Both the position numbers and the translations under genes were made by a program. From the NCBI GenBank assembly GCA_943371025.1, contig CALRTC020000005.1, positions 186,001 through 250,000 on the forward strand: DNA of 64,000 nt. The letters run 5' to 3'. This DNA is from Niveispirillum sp943371025 (GTDB lineage Bacteria; Pseudomonadota; Alphaproteobacteria; Azospirillales; Azospirillaceae). This document shows, piece after piece, positions 36,006 through 45,258 of this stretch (positions within the stretch are counted from its first letter, which is position 1; each line of letters opens with the position of its first letter). Under the pieces are notes generated by a model, which worked only from the letters and a program-made list of their open reading frames with translations, ran no database searches and was not told where the DNA came from.

Positions 36006-39000
36006 ATGGAAGAGCAACGCAATCAGTCCATCTTGGATGTGCGTCATGGGGGCCGCAGGACGGCCCGGGCCGCCCTGCTGCTGGCCACCTGCCTGACGGC
36101 CGGGGCCGTCCTGCCGGCAGCCGCGCAGTCCGTCACCGGGGGGGGCGAAACCCTGGAAGAGATCGTGGTCACCGGCTTCCGCAGCAGCCTGGCCAATTCC
36201 ACCAACGACAAGCGCAATGCCACGGGCTTCCAGGACAGCATCTTCGCCGAGGATATCGGCAAGTTCCCCGACACCAACATTGCCGAAAGCTTCAACCGCG
36301 TTCCCGGCATCACCATCAACCGTGAAGTGTCGGGCGAAGGGTTGAGCATCGCCATCCGCGGCCTGGGCACCAATTTCACCAAGGTGCTGTTGAACGGCGC
36401 GCCCGTCGCCGTCGCATCGACGGGCCGCACGGATGCGCAGAGCACGAACCGCGAGGTCGATCTGGACATGTTCCCCACGGAACTGTTCACGCAGTTGACC
36501 GTGTCCAAGAGCCCCAACGCCGACATGCTGGAGGGCGGGGCCGCCGGCACCGTGAACATGCGCAGCGCCCGGCCGTTCGACAAGGAAGGGGCCCGCGTCA
36601 GCTACTCCGTCCAGGGCACCAAGAACAGCGAGGCCGATAAGTGGGGTGGCCGCACCTCGGCGCTGGCCAGCAATACCTGGGGCAATTTCGGTGCCCTGAT
36701 CGGCGTGGCGGCCGTGCGCAACCAGGTCAGCACGCCGGGCTTCGAGACCATCGGTTGGACCAATCCCAACCTGTCGGCAGCCCAGTGCGGCGCCACCACG
36801 GGCTGTAACAGCACGGGCGGCGGCAACTGGACCATTCCCGCCACCGTCCCGGCCAATGCCGGCAACGGCCTGACCACGGGTACCGTCATCGACAAGGATT
36901 TCCTGCTAGCCAAGAATCCCGGCCTGACGGCGCAGCAGCTGGACAATGCCATCATCCCGCGCCTGGGCCGCCCGGCGGAGATTTTCGGTACCCGCGACCG
37001 CATCAACGCCATTGCGTCGTTCGAGCTGCAGGCCAGCGAAGACCTGCATTTCTATCTGGACGGCCTGTATGGCAAGAAGAAGAACGACCTGGAACGCGTG
37101 GACATGAACTGGATCGGCCGTAACGGCGCCATGATCCCGTTGAACATGAAGGTCGACCGCACCGATTGCAGCACCGGCTGCGTCGTGACGGAAGCCACCT
37201 TCGCCAATGCCCAGTTCTTCCTGGAATATCGTCCGTTCCTGGAACAGACGGAGTTCTACGGCGTCAATCCCGGTTTTGATTATCAGATCACCGACGATCT
37301 GAAATTCGACATGCAGGGCAATTACACCAAGTCCACCTTCCACCGTGAATCGCCCACCGTCGGCCCGCTGACCCCGGCCAGCTCCGGTGTCACCGTCACC
37401 TATAAGAATGATGGTGGCGTGCCCAGCATCGTCCCCAATATCGACCTGAACGATCCGACCAAGTTCGGCTGGCCCGGCGGCCGCGTGAACATGCAGGATG
37501 AACGGCGCGAGACGGAGACCAAGGGCGTGCGCGGCAACCTGACCTGGGGTCAGGACACGCTGAACCTGAAGGTGGGTGCCGCCTATGATGACGTTTCCCG
37601 CCGCATCACCGCCTATGACAACAGCCAGGCCTGGCAGAACGCCGTCTGCGGCAACAATCCGTCGGTGTTCGTGCCCAGCCCCAACAGCCAGCCATCCTGC
37701 AGCGGCCTGAACCAGCCGGGAGCGGCCCCTACGGGCTACCCGACATATCCCGGCTATGGCACGGGCTATACGGCGGGCCAGACGGGTGGCGTCACCTATG
37801 GCGGCTCGCTGATCCCCAACGCTTCCTTCGCCAATTACCTGAAGCCGGGCAAGTTCGGCTTCCTGACGGTCGACTGGGACAAGTTCAAGGCCGACAGCAA
37901 GTATGATCAGTTCCATGACGCGGCACCGGAGGCCGGGTCGTCCAACACCGGCGCGTCGGGCGGCTTCATCGGCGAAAAGACCCTGGGTGCCTATGGCGAG
38001 GTGAACGGTATCCAGCAGATCGACGGCAATGACCTGCGCTTCAATGTCGGCATGCGCTGGGTCCAGACCGACCAGAAGGTGGGCGGCCGCGTGTCCATTC
38101 CCGATCCGCGCAACACCCCGGCCACCGGTGCCGCCCCGGCCGATGGCGGCAAGTACCCGAACGTCGTCAACTATGTCTATATCAAGAACCAGTATGACAA
38201 CTGGCTGCCCTCGGCCTCGGCCGCCTATAACCTGTCGGACCATGCCGTCGTCCGTGCGGCCTTGTCCAAGACCATGACCCGGCCCGATCCGAACGCGCAG
38301 CTGCCGGGGCTGAACTTCTCCACCCCATCGGCCGATATCGGCACCGTCGGCAATTCCGCCCTGGCGCCCTATATCGCCAAGAATATCGATCTGGGCTTTG
38401 AATATTATACGGGCAAGGAAGGGTATATCGGCTTCGCCGTCTTCCGTAAGGCCATCACGGGCTTCACGGTGAATGGCACGACGACGGTGCCGTTCGGTGC
38501 GCTGGCTGCCTATGGCGTCACCTATGACACGCTGTCGCCGACGCAGCAGGCTGCCATCAATTCCCGCGGCGGGCCCGGTTCAGCCAATGTCATCCTGCAG
38601 CAGCAGGTGAACGCCGAAGGCCGTCTGACGGTCAATGGTCTGGAGTTCAACTGGGTGCAGCCGCTGGACTTCCTGCTGGAAGATTACGTGCCGGGCCTGG
38701 GCTTCATCGCCAATGCCACCATCGTCGACCAGAAGGGCAAGGGGGCAGCCCCGGCCGTCGCCGTGGGTGTGGCCGACTACACCTACAATGTGACGGCCTA
38801 TTACGAGCATAACGGCATCACCGCCCGCCTGTCGCAGACCTTCACCAAGGGCTCGCAGTCCAGCGGCCTGAACCAGAATGGCATCGCAGCCGCCGCCCTG
38901 TTCAGCGACGATTACCGGCAGTGGGACTTCTCCTCCAGCCTGGATCTGAACGAGATGCTGGGCCGGCGTGGGCTGCCGCAGCTGACCTTCGATGTCATCA

Positions 39001-39107
39001 ACCTGACCAAGTCGGAACAGCGCAGCTATTTCCAGTACGATAACGCCACCTTCACCAACTACACGCCCGGCCGGACGATCATGATCGGCCTGCGCGGGCG
39101 GCTTTAA
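36006..39107 (+). CDS. TonB-dependent outer-membrane receptor, probably for xylo-oligosaccharides
   Basis: 1033 aa from the ATG at 36006, preceded by GGGAGG; a TTG 15 nt upstream lacks spacing for that site. Seen: a long signal sequence (RAALLLATCLTAGAVLPAAAQ), a TonB-box-like ETLEEIVVTGFRSSL, and the plug with NIAESFNRVPGITINREVSGEGLSIAIRGLG and NADMLEGGAAGTVNMRSARPF. The 22-strand barrel ends in TPGRTIMIGLRGRL. Its length above 1000 aa and the VVTGFRSSL start are typical of alphaproteobacterial receptors for oligosaccharides. It would import xylan fragments with TonB energy. Substrate is inferred from flanking genes and the shared operator. Confidence 0.9.
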   Translation: MEEQRNQSILDVRHGGRRTARAALLLATCLTAGAVLPAAAQSVTGGGETLEEIVVTGFRSSLANSTNDKRNATGFQDSIFAEDIGKFPDTNIAESFNRVPGITINREVSGEGLSIAIRGLGTNFTKVLLNGAPVAVASTGRTDAQSTNREVDLDMFPTELFTQLTVSKSPNADMLEGGAAGTVNMRSARPFDKEGARVSYSVQGTKNSEADKWGGRTSALASNTWGNFGALIGVAAVRNQVSTPGFETIGWTNPNLSAAQCGATTGCNSTGGGNWTIPATVPANAGNGLTTGTVIDKDFLLAKNPGLTAQQLDNAIIPRLGRPAEIFGTRDRINAIASFELQASEDLHFYLDGLYGKKKNDLERVDMNWIGRNGAMIPLNMKVDRTDCSTGCVVTEATFANAQFFLEYRPFLEQTEFYGVNPGFDYQITDDLKFDMQGNYTKSTFHRESPTVGPLTPASSGVTVTYKNDGGVPSIVPNIDLNDPTKFGWPGGRVNMQDERRETETKGVRGNLTWGQDTLNLKVGAAYDDVSRRITAYDNSQAWQNAVCGNNPSVFVPSPNSQPSCSGLNQPGAAPTGYPTYPGYGTGYTAGQTGGVTYGGSLIPNASFANYLKPGKFGFLTVDWDKFKADSKYDQFHDAAPEAGSSNTGASGGFIGEKTLGAYGEVNGIQQIDGNDLRFNVGMRWVQTDQKVGGRVSIPDPRNTPATGAAPADGGKYPNVVNYVYIKNQYDNWLPSASAAYNLSDHAVVRAALSKTMTRPDPNAQLPGLNFSTPSADIGTVGNSALAPYIAKNIDLGFEYYTGKEGYIGFAVFRKAITGFTVNGTTTVPFGALAAYGVTYDTLSPTQQAAINSRGGPGSANVILQQQVNAEGRLTVNGLEFNWVQPLDFLLEDYVPGLGFIANATIVDQKGKGAAPAVAVGVADYTYNVTAYYEHNGITARLSQTFTKGSQSSGLNQNGIAAAALFSDDYRQWDFSSSLDLNEMLGRRGLPQLTFDVINLTKSEQRSYFQYDNATFTNYTPGRTIMIGLRGRL

Positions 39108-39116
39108 CACTGCGTT

Positions 39117-39144
39117 CCGGTGATCGGACCCGATCACCGGTTTT
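39117..39144 (+). terminator. Rho-independent terminator after the TonB receptor
   Basis: CCGGTGATCG, loop GACC, CGATCACCGG, TTTT: a perfect 10-bp stem with a T run. Confidence 0.88.
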
Positions 39145-39210
39145 CCGGCGGCAGCGCCGCCATCCTCCCTCTCAAAGGACCGGTCAGTCTCCCCGCTGAC
39201 CGGCCCGCCT

Positions 39211-39246
39211 GGCGACCCGCCCTCCGGTGGGTCGCCTTTTTCTTTT
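39211..39246 (+). terminator. Second terminator in tandem
   Basis: GGCGACCC, loop, GGGTCGCC, then TTTTTCTTTT. It follows the first terminator by about 70 nt and isolates GH10 from the receptor gene. Confidence 0.8.
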
Positions 39247-39272
39247 GCACGTCCCGCCCTTGTTGTTATGTT
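39245..39272 (+). promoter_or_regulatory. Predicted GH10 promoter
   Basis: TTGCAC (39245-39250), a 16-nt spacer and TATGTT (39267-39272). The LacI-type operator overlaps the -10, as at GH3. Confidence 0.5.
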
Positions 39273-39282
39273 ATCGCTAACA
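39269..39282. promoter_or_regulatory. LacI-type operator in front of GH10
   Basis: TGTTATCGCTAACA, a 14-bp palindrome with one central mismatch. Confidence 0.75.
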
Positions 39283-39306
39283 AGAAGGATATCAGGGAGA
39301 AACCCC

Positions 39307-40452
39307 ATGATTGAGGGTCTGACCCGCCGCCGGCTGCTGTCGGCGGCGCTGGCTGGTGCCGCAGGCGCCGCCTTGCCATCCACCGCCGCCACAACCGTCA
39401 CCGCCACACCATCGCTGAATGAGCTGGCGCGGCGCACGGGCCGGCGCTTCGGGTCCTGCGTGGGCACAGGGCGCCCCGGCACCCTGACCGGGTCCTTTGC
39501 CGATCCGGGCTACCGCGCGCTGCTGCTGGCGGAATGCGGGCTGCTGGTGCCGGAGAACGAGCTGAAATGGGGGGCGGTGCGCCCGTCTGCCGATCTCTAC
39601 CGGTTCGACGCGGCGGAAAGGCTGATGGCGTTTGCGGCCCAGAACCATCTGGATTTCCGCGGCCACACGCTGTTGTGGCATCACCCCAAATGGATCCCCG
39701 CCTGGGTCTCCACCCATGATTTCGGCGGCAATCCGGCGGGCGGCGTGGAAAAGATGATCGCCGACCATGTCGCCATGGTCGCCGGTTCCTACAGGAACGT
39801 GATCCGGTCCTGGGACGTGGTGAACGAAGCGGTGGATGCTGATACCGGCGCGCTGCGCGACACGCCCTTCACCCGCTACCTGCCGGCCGAGCGCGTGCTG
39901 GACGCGGCCTTTCACAAGGCGCGCGAAGTGCTGCCCGACGGACAGCTTGTCTATAACGACTATATGAGCTGGGAGCCCGGCCATGCCACGCACCGCGACG
40001 GGGTGTTGCGCCTGCTGGAAGGTTTCCGCAAACGTGGCACGCCTGTGGATGCGCTGGGCGTGCAGTCGCACCTGCTGGTGCTGGATGGGGGGCCGAAATA
40101 TGAGGAGGAGGCCTGGCGTCGCTTCATCGACGAGGTTGTGGGCATGGGATATGACCTGCTGATCACCGAATTCGACGTCAATGACAAGGGGCTGGCGATC
40201 ACCGATTTCGCCCGGCGCGACCGAGCCGTGGCCGATTATGCGCGGACCTATCTGGACCTGATGCTGTCCTATCGCCAGACGGGCGATGTGCTGGCCTGGG
40301 GCATGGTCGACCGGTTCTCCTGGCTGCAAGGCTTCATGCCGCGGGTCGACAAGCGGCCCAAGCGCTGCTGCCCCTATGATGACGGCTACAGGGCGAAGCC
40401 CCTGCGTGACGCCATTGCCGGGGCGCTGGGCGGGGCCGTGGCGCGGGGGTAG
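39307..40452 (+). CDS. GH10 endo-1,4-beta-xylanase
   Basis: 381 aa from the ATG at 39307, preceded by GGGAGA. Seen: a Tat-like signal (LTRRRLLSAALAGAAGAAL), then the GH10 barrel with LVPENELKWGAVRP, FRGHTLLWHHPKWIPAW and the acid/base Glu174 in WDVVNEAVD. YNDYMSWEP, LGVQSHLLV, the nucleophile Glu288 in LLITEFDVND and WGMVDRFSWLQGF follow. It cleaves the xylan backbone internally. It is a single-domain enzyme without a carbohydrate-binding module, which suits periplasmic action on imported oligomers. It is transcribed alone under a LacI-type operator. Confidence 0.96.
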   Translation: MIEGLTRRRLLSAALAGAAGAALPSTAATTVTATPSLNELARRTGRRFGSCVGTGRPGTLTGSFADPGYRALLLAECGLLVPENELKWGAVRPSADLYRFDAAERLMAFAAQNHLDFRGHTLLWHHPKWIPAWVSTHDFGGNPAGGVEKMIADHVAMVAGSYRNVIRSWDVVNEAVDADTGALRDTPFTRYLPAERVLDAAFHKAREVLPDGQLVYNDYMSWEPGHATHRDGVLRLLEGFRKRGTPVDALGVQSHLLVLDGGPKYEEEAWRRFIDEVVGMGYDLLITEFDVNDKGLAITDFARRDRAVADYARTYLDLMLSYRQTGDVLAWGMVDRFSWLQGFMPRVDKRPKRCCPYDDGYRAKPLRDAIAGALGGAVARG

Positions 40453-40455
40453 GGC

Positions 40456-40474
40456 GCCGCATTCCGGATGCGGC
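40456..40474. terminator. Small hairpin between convergent GH10 and TetR genes
   Basis: GCCGCAT, loop TCCGG, ATGCGGC: a 7-bp perfect stem just after the GH10 stop, without a T run. Confidence 0.35.
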
Positions 40475-40500
40475 CGGCATGGCTTCGGATGTGCTGACGG

Positions 40501-41079
40501 TCAGCTGCTGAGGGCGGCGATCGCCGCGTGACGCGTCGCATCGGCAATGGCCCTGGACAGTTCTGGGTCCTGCATGGCGCGGGCCAAGGTCACGCCGCCC
40601 GCCAATGCAGACAGAAAGGCCCAGGCCCGGCCCTGGCGTTTCTCGCCCGTGTCGTCGGGAAGGCCGGCCGCGACCTGCGCGACAACCCCGCGCATTCCGT
40701 CCTCATAAGTGCGACGGATGCCATCCTCGGCGCGGGCCACATCGCCGGACAGGCTTTGCATCGCGCAGCTTTCCGCCAGATCACAGGTCCTTTTTGCGGA
40801 TACATAGAAATCCGCAAAGGCGGCCGGCCAGTCGGCGCCAAACCGGTGCTGGTGGTCGATCACGGCCTCCTTCAATTCCGCTATCCCTGCCTCCACCGCT
40901 TCTTGAAAGGCGGCCTCCTTCGACGGGAAATGACCATAGAAGGCGCCGCTGGTCACCGCCGCCTCCTTGGCCAGCCCGTCCACGCCGATCCCGCCAAAGC
41001 CCCGGCGGCGGAAGCCACGGCCGGCGGCGGCCAGGATGCGGGCCCGCGTCTCTTCCTTGTGTCCAGCCTTGTAACGCAT
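40501..41079 (-). CDS. TetR-family repressor
   Basis: 192 aa. Seen: an N-terminal DNA-binding domain at about residues 8-55 (ETRARILAAAGRGFRRRGFGG, AAVTSGAFYGHFPSKEAAFQEAV), then a helical domain with CAMQSLSGDVARAE, a stretch common in a large group of small TetR regulators of redox or quinone-type responses. It is divergent from the tautomerase gene across a region with three copies of a near-palindromic site. This suggests autoregulation and control of the tautomerase. The ligand is unknown. The pair interrupts the xylan gene region and is probably unrelated to it. Confidence 0.88.
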   Translation of the reverse strand: MRYKAGHKEETRARILAAAGRGFRRRGFGGIGVDGLAKEAAVTSGAFYGHFPSKEAAFQEAVEAGIAELKEAVIDHQHRFGADWPAAFADFYVSAKRTCDLAESCAMQSLSGDVARAEDGIRRTYEDGMRGVVAQVAAGLPDDTGEKRQGRAWAFLSALAGGVTLARAMQDPELSRAIADATRHAAIAALSS

Positions 41080-41095
41080 GGGGTGCCTTTGGATT

Positions 41096-41160
41096 GCGAT
41101 CGTTATTCTATGATTGACAACATAACGACCGCTATTTTATATGAAATAACGATCGTTATT
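41096..41160. promoter_or_regulatory. Triple TetR operator and promoter region
   Basis: AATAACGATCGTTATT (41145-41160) is a perfect 16-bp palindrome. ATAACGACCGCTAT (41122-41135) and GCGATCGTTATT (41096-41107) are imperfect and partial copies. On the plus strand TTGACA (41114-41119) and TATATG (41138-41143) form a likely promoter, and its spacer contains the middle copy. Confidence 0.68.
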
Positions 41161-41208
41161 CAATGGCGGCCGGCCAGCCGCCGCGCAATCCCGACAAGGA
41201 GAAATCCC

Positions 41209-41625
41209 ATGCCCATCAGCCTGACCCTGACCCAGGGCGTCCTGTCCGACGCCGTCATCCCCGTTGCCATCGCGCGCATCACCGATGCCTTTCTTGCCAG
41301 CCATGGCCTGACGGGCAACAAGATCATGACCCCCAACGTCACGGCCCATGTCAACATCATGGCCAAGGGCACCAGCTTTTCCGGCGGCCAGCCGGTCGAA
41401 GGCGCGTGGCTGGAAACACGCACGCCGTCCTTTGCCCTGAATGAACCGGCCGTTCAGCGCGACTTCTATGGCAAGGCGACGTCCATCCTGATCGAACTGG
41501 CGGAAGGACGCCTGACACCGGACCGTGTCTGGGCCAATGGCGTCCACACGGTCGACGGCACCTGGAACCTGGACGGAATTCCCAGGACCAATGCGGAACT
41601 GGGTGCCGCCCTGGCCGCCGCCTGA
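41209..41625 (+). CDS. Tautomerase-superfamily protein
   Basis: 138 aa from the ATG at 41209, preceded by AAGGAG. Seen: the mature protein would begin with Pro (MPISLTLTQGVLS...), the catalytic proline of the 4-oxalocrotonate tautomerase/cis-CaaD superfamily. A helix (PVAIARITDAFLASHGL) follows, and a second half with RDFYGKATSILIELAEGRLTPDRVW. The length equals a fused double tautomerase unit. Such enzymes isomerise keto/enol or unsaturated acids; the substrate is unknown. It is controlled by the divergent TetR gene. Confidence 0.72.
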   Translation: MPISLTLTQGVLSDAVIPVAIARITDAFLASHGLTGNKIMTPNVTAHVNIMAKGTSFSGGQPVEGAWLETRTPSFALNEPAVQRDFYGKATSILIELAEGRLTPDRVWANGVHTVDGTWNLDGIPRTNAELGAALAAA

Positions 41626-41643
41626 CCAGTTCTGCTGCGCGAT

Positions 41644-41675
41644 GGCAGGCGCGGGGCTGTGCCCCCGCGCCTGCC
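41644..41675. terminator. 13-bp perfect hairpin between convergent tautomerase and GH9 genes
   Basis: GGCAGGCGCGGGG, loop CTGTGC, then its exact complement, whose last base belongs to the GH9 stop codon. It has no T run but is very stable, and likely serves both strands. Confidence 0.65.
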
Positions 41676-43510
41676 TACCGTTCGTCCAGATAGGCCGCGA
41701 CCCAGACCAGGGGGGCGTTCCAGTTGATCGCCACCTCGTTCAGGGTGAACAGGTTCAGGTCATCGCGCCAGCAGGCCTGGGGTGCGCAGTCGCCCAGCAG
41801 CTTGCGCGCGTCTTCCCCCGGATTGCCGTTCGGCCCGCCGGACAGGACGCCCGGCGGCGGGGGCGGCAGTTTGGGGTCGAGGCTGGGCGCCCAGAAACGA
41901 TGATGCGGATGCTGCATCGACCGGGCGCCATAGCCGCTGATATAGGAGAAATCCAGGGGATTGCGGCCCAGCAGGTAGGAGGCGACGTCAATCACCTTGT
42001 CCCGGTATTTGCCCTCTCCCGTGAGATCATGGGCATAGGCCAGGACGATGGCCCGGTTCAGCAACCCGCCATTCGAACCCCAGCCGAAGGCGCGGGCCGG
42101 CATGGGCTGGCGGTAACCATCGCCGCCTTCCCGAAGATGGTTGTCCGCCGCCCGGGTGATCGATTTCACCAGTCTGGCCCCGTCGCGGTCAGGCAATGCG
42201 TCGGGATGCAGTACCAGCGACAGCACGCCCAGGGGGGCCGTCTGTCCCCAGCCGGGGTCGGCCACGGCGTCCCGCTGGAAATGCTGCGACCCGGTCACGA
42301 CCTTCGCGAACAAGGGCTGGTGCGTGGTCACCAGCAGTTCGGCCGCGGCCCAGAAGAATTCGTCCGACACATCATCGTCGGCATAGCCGCCGCTGCCATT
42401 GAAATCCCCGATGGCACGCGCATCCGACACGCGCACGGCGGCGGCCCAGGCCCGAAGTGCGGCCTTCAGGCAGCGATCGGAGAAGGTGGGGTCGATCTTC
42501 TGCCAGATGCGGGCCGCCTGCGCTGCCGTGGCGGCCAGGTTCAGCGTCGCGGCCGTGTTGGGCGCATAGAGGAAGCGGCGTTCGGGGTCCAGGTGCGGCG
42601 GCATGGGGAAGCCCGTCCAATGTTCGTCCCCCATCTTGTGATGGGCCATGCCGGAGACATCGACGTCGGTGAAGGTCAGCCGGTCGCTGCCCTTCTGCGG
42701 GCCCAGCGGCAGGCCCATGCGTGTGCCGTCCGGCACCTGCATGGACAGGAGGAACTCCATCTCCCACCGCGCTTCATCCAGCAGGTCGTTCACGCCATTG
42801 CCGGCTTCGGGCAGGATGGCGGTGCCGTCGGGCAGGGCGGGTGGCTTGTGCCGCACCACCTGCCGTTCATAAAGGTTCAGCAGGGTCCAGACGGCGATAC
42901 CGCCATTGACCACATATTTGCCCTGGTCGCCGGCATCGTACCAGCCGCCCGTGACATCCAGACTGTAGGAACAGCCGGGCCAGACATTGCCGGCCTTGTC
43001 CTTGCCGTTGAAGCAGGGGGCCACGTCCTTGGGGTGGCCGGCGGGACGGGCCCAGGCCTCACCCACCAGCCGCGCCTCGATCGGGAGGCCGGACCGGTTA
43101 TGGTAGAAATAGGCCAATGCGTCGCGCTTCAGGCCCGCATAGGGACCATCGCCGATGCCGACCGGGCGGCTGACGGCGCCGTCGCCCACGGCCCCATCCC
43201 CCACGGCCAGGGTGAAGCCGTCGCCCGTGGCCTTGGCGCTGCTGAAATCCAACAGATGCAGGTGCTGGCCCGAGGCGGCATCATCGCCCAGCACCGTCGT
43301 GCTGCCTTGGGCCAGGACGGTGCCAGCAGCATCCAGCAGGCGCCAGCGCAGCGGCCGGGTCGCGGCATCGGGCAGCAAGGCCTGCTTGGGGCCATTGGCC
43401 AGCAGGCCCGCCTGGTTCAGGCGGACGGGATTGACGGGGGCGTCCTGTGCAATGGCCGCGGTGGACAGGCACAGGCTGGCCGCGACGGCGGCAAGAATCA
43501 GGCGGCGCAT
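41675..43510 (-). CDS. GH9 endoglucanase/exo-glucanase with N-terminal Ig-like domain
   Basis: 611 aa from the ATG at 43510; a longer frame enters the GH43 gene. Seen: a signal peptide (LILAAVAASLCLSTAAIA), an Ig-like cellulase N-terminal domain (VNPVRLNQAGLLANGPKQALL), and the GH9 barrel with GWYDAGDQGKYVVNGG carrying the nucleophile-side aspartates. Further blocks are FGWGSNGGLLNRA, NPLDFSYISGYGARSMQHPHHR and the end NEVAINWNAPLVWV with the acid glutamate. It would cut beta-1,4-glucan, probably oligomers of cellulose, xyloglucan or mixed-linkage glucan. It follows the two GH43 genes with a 4-nt gap, so it is the third gene of that operon. Confidence 0.93.
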   Translation of the reverse strand: MRRLILAAVAASLCLSTAAIAQDAPVNPVRLNQAGLLANGPKQALLPDAATRPLRWRLLDAAGTVLAQGSTTVLGDDAASGQHLHLLDFSSAKATGDGFTLAVGDGAVGDGAVSRPVGIGDGPYAGLKRDALAYFYHNRSGLPIEARLVGEAWARPAGHPKDVAPCFNGKDKAGNVWPGCSYSLDVTGGWYDAGDQGKYVVNGGIAVWTLLNLYERQVVRHKPPALPDGTAILPEAGNGVNDLLDEARWEMEFLLSMQVPDGTRMGLPLGPQKGSDRLTFTDVDVSGMAHHKMGDEHWTGFPMPPHLDPERRFLYAPNTAATLNLAATAAQAARIWQKIDPTFSDRCLKAALRAWAAAVRVSDARAIGDFNGSGGYADDDVSDEFFWAAAELLVTTHQPLFAKVVTGSQHFQRDAVADPGWGQTAPLGVLSLVLHPDALPDRDGARLVKSITRAADNHLREGGDGYRQPMPARAFGWGSNGGLLNRAIVLAYAHDLTGEGKYRDKVIDVASYLLGRNPLDFSYISGYGARSMQHPHHRFWAPSLDPKLPPPPPGVLSGGPNGNPGEDARKLLGDCAPQACWRDDLNLFTLNEVAINWNAPLVWVAAYLDER

Positions 43511-43514
43511 GGGG

Positions 43515-45215
43515 TCAGTTCCGCGCGGTATGGGTTTGGGCGAAGGGGCCGAACATGGTGCCGACAAAGCCGCCGGCCCGTCTGGTGGACAGGATGGTGC
43601 CATCCGCTCCGGTCAGCACGGGTTGCCATGGGCCATCCGGAGCGGCGACAGCGAAATCATAGGCGCCGCCGCGTGCCGTGATGCGCAGGCGCAAGGGCCC
43701 CCGGTCGGGGACGGGCAGGCTGGCCAGCGACTTGCCGTCCGCCGGATCGGCATTGCCGGCGCGGGCGGCGACGCGGGCCACGCGGGCCTTTCCGTCCTGT
43801 TCGATGGTAAAGCGGAACCAGTAATCATCACTCTGGATGGCGGCCAGTCCCGCACGCTCCCCCGGCTGGTCGGGCGTGAAATCCAGTTCGGTGGTCAGGC
43901 TGGCATTCATATGCTGCTGTCGACGCGCCCAGAAAGATGGATGCCCATGGTCCGACAGGCCCACGGGCAGCAGCTTCAGGGTCAGCGCGCCCTTCACACT
44001 GGTCAGGTCGTACCAGTCGCCCTTGGGATTGCGTGGCGTCATCCAGTGGAGCGGCAGGGAAGGTCCATCGAATTCATCGCGGATGCTGAAGGGCCCGCTG
44101 GTGGGCACGGGCGCCGGTGGCTGCGGTGGCAACCTGGGCCTGGCATGGGTCAGGGCGATGGCCTGTCCCGACCGGGTCATCCGGGGCCAGCCATCCACCC
44201 ATTCCACCGGCAGCAGGAATGTTTCCCGCCCCGTATTGTAGAAATCATCGGCGTAGGGGCGCACGGCCAGGAAGCTGGCCCACCAGTCGCCGTTGGGCAA
44301 TTGCACGAAATCGGCATGCCCGGCCGAGGTAACGGGATAGGCCCGGTCGGCGGGCAGGTCGCGCTGGGTCAGGATGGGATTGCCGGGCGCGGGCGTGAAG
44401 GGCCCCAGGAGCGACGGGCCGCGGAACACGACCTGGGAATGGTTGACGGCCGTCCCGCCCTCCGCCGCGATCAGGTAATAGAAGCCGTCCTTCCTGAAGA
44501 TATGCGGGCCTTCGATCCAGACCGGCTTCTGCGTGATGTCGACGCCGCCATTCACCAGCAGTATGCGCGGGCCGATGGTCTTCAGCGCCTGGGTGTCGAA
44601 TTCCTGCACCCAGATGGCGCGGTGGCCGCTATAGAGCGGTTCACCTTCCGGCGGGCCGTTATTGACGATATAGGCGCGGCCATCATCATCGAAGAAGATG
44701 GACGGGTCGATGCCGCCCACCAGATCGGGCAGCCAAACCGGATCGCTCCACGGGCCGCTTGCATCCTTGGCCGTCACCACGAAATTGCCGCCGCAATCCA
44801 CGCAGGTATTGATGATGTAGAAGGTGCCGTCATGATGGGCGATGGAAGGCGCGAAGACGCCGCGCGACAGGCCCAGATCCTTGAAATCCAGCATGCCGGG
44901 TCGGTCGATGGCATTGCCCACCTGCGTCCAGGTCACCAGATCGCGGCTGTGGAAGACGGGTATGCCGGGAAACCAGCTGAAGGTGGAATTGACCAGATAA
45001 TAATCGTCGCCTACCCGCGTGATCGACGGGTCGGGGTAATAGCCGGTCAGGATGGGGTTGCGATAGTCGCCCGGACCCGGCTTTGTCCCCGCGTCCGCCG
45101 GGTCGCTGCCCTGATAGTCGACCCAGTTGAAGCGGGCGCTGTCGGCGGCGGATGCGGCCGGGGCCAGCAGCGCCAATGCCAGGGCCAGCGTCGTGATGGC
45201 TTTGCGCTGGTTCAT
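43515..45215 (-). CDS. GH43 beta-xylosidase / arabinofuranosidase (second copy)
   Basis: 566 aa from the ATG at 45215, preceded by GGGAGG. Seen: a signal peptide (ITTLALALALLAPAASA), then the five-bladed GH43 propeller with the base aspartate in GYYPDPSITRV, the modulator aspartate in GGIDPSIFFDDDG and the acid glutamate in VWIEGPHIF. A C-terminal beta-sandwich (FSIRDEFDGPSLPLHWMTPR, FWARRQQHMNASLTTELDF), typical of the XynB-type subfamily, follows. It would release xylose or arabinose from oligomers. It is a clear tandem paralogue of the gene upstream, with the same plan and length. Gap to that gene is 43 nt. Confidence 0.93.
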   Translation of the reverse strand: MNQRKAITTLALALALLAPAASAADSARFNWVDYQGSDPADAGTKPGPGDYRNPILTGYYPDPSITRVGDDYYLVNSTFSWFPGIPVFHSRDLVTWTQVGNAIDRPGMLDFKDLGLSRGVFAPSIAHHDGTFYIINTCVDCGGNFVVTAKDASGPWSDPVWLPDLVGGIDPSIFFDDDGRAYIVNNGPPEGEPLYSGHRAIWVQEFDTQALKTIGPRILLVNGGVDITQKPVWIEGPHIFRKDGFYYLIAAEGGTAVNHSQVVFRGPSLLGPFTPAPGNPILTQRDLPADRAYPVTSAGHADFVQLPNGDWWASFLAVRPYADDFYNTGRETFLLPVEWVDGWPRMTRSGQAIALTHARPRLPPQPPAPVPTSGPFSIRDEFDGPSLPLHWMTPRNPKGDWYDLTSVKGALTLKLLPVGLSDHGHPSFWARRQQHMNASLTTELDFTPDQPGERAGLAAIQSDDYWFRFTIEQDGKARVARVAARAGNADPADGKSLASLPVPDRGPLRLRITARGGAYDFAVAAPDGPWQPVLTGADGTILSTRRAGGFVGTMFGPFAQTHTARN

Positions 45216-45258
45216 CTTGGTCCTCCCGGTGGTGTTTTTATCGGTTTGGGGCCGGTGC

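Noticed and set aside
40456..41160. Mobile element around the TetR/tautomerase pair
   Set aside because: No transposase, terminal inverted repeats or target duplication is visible. The repeats present are operator-like.
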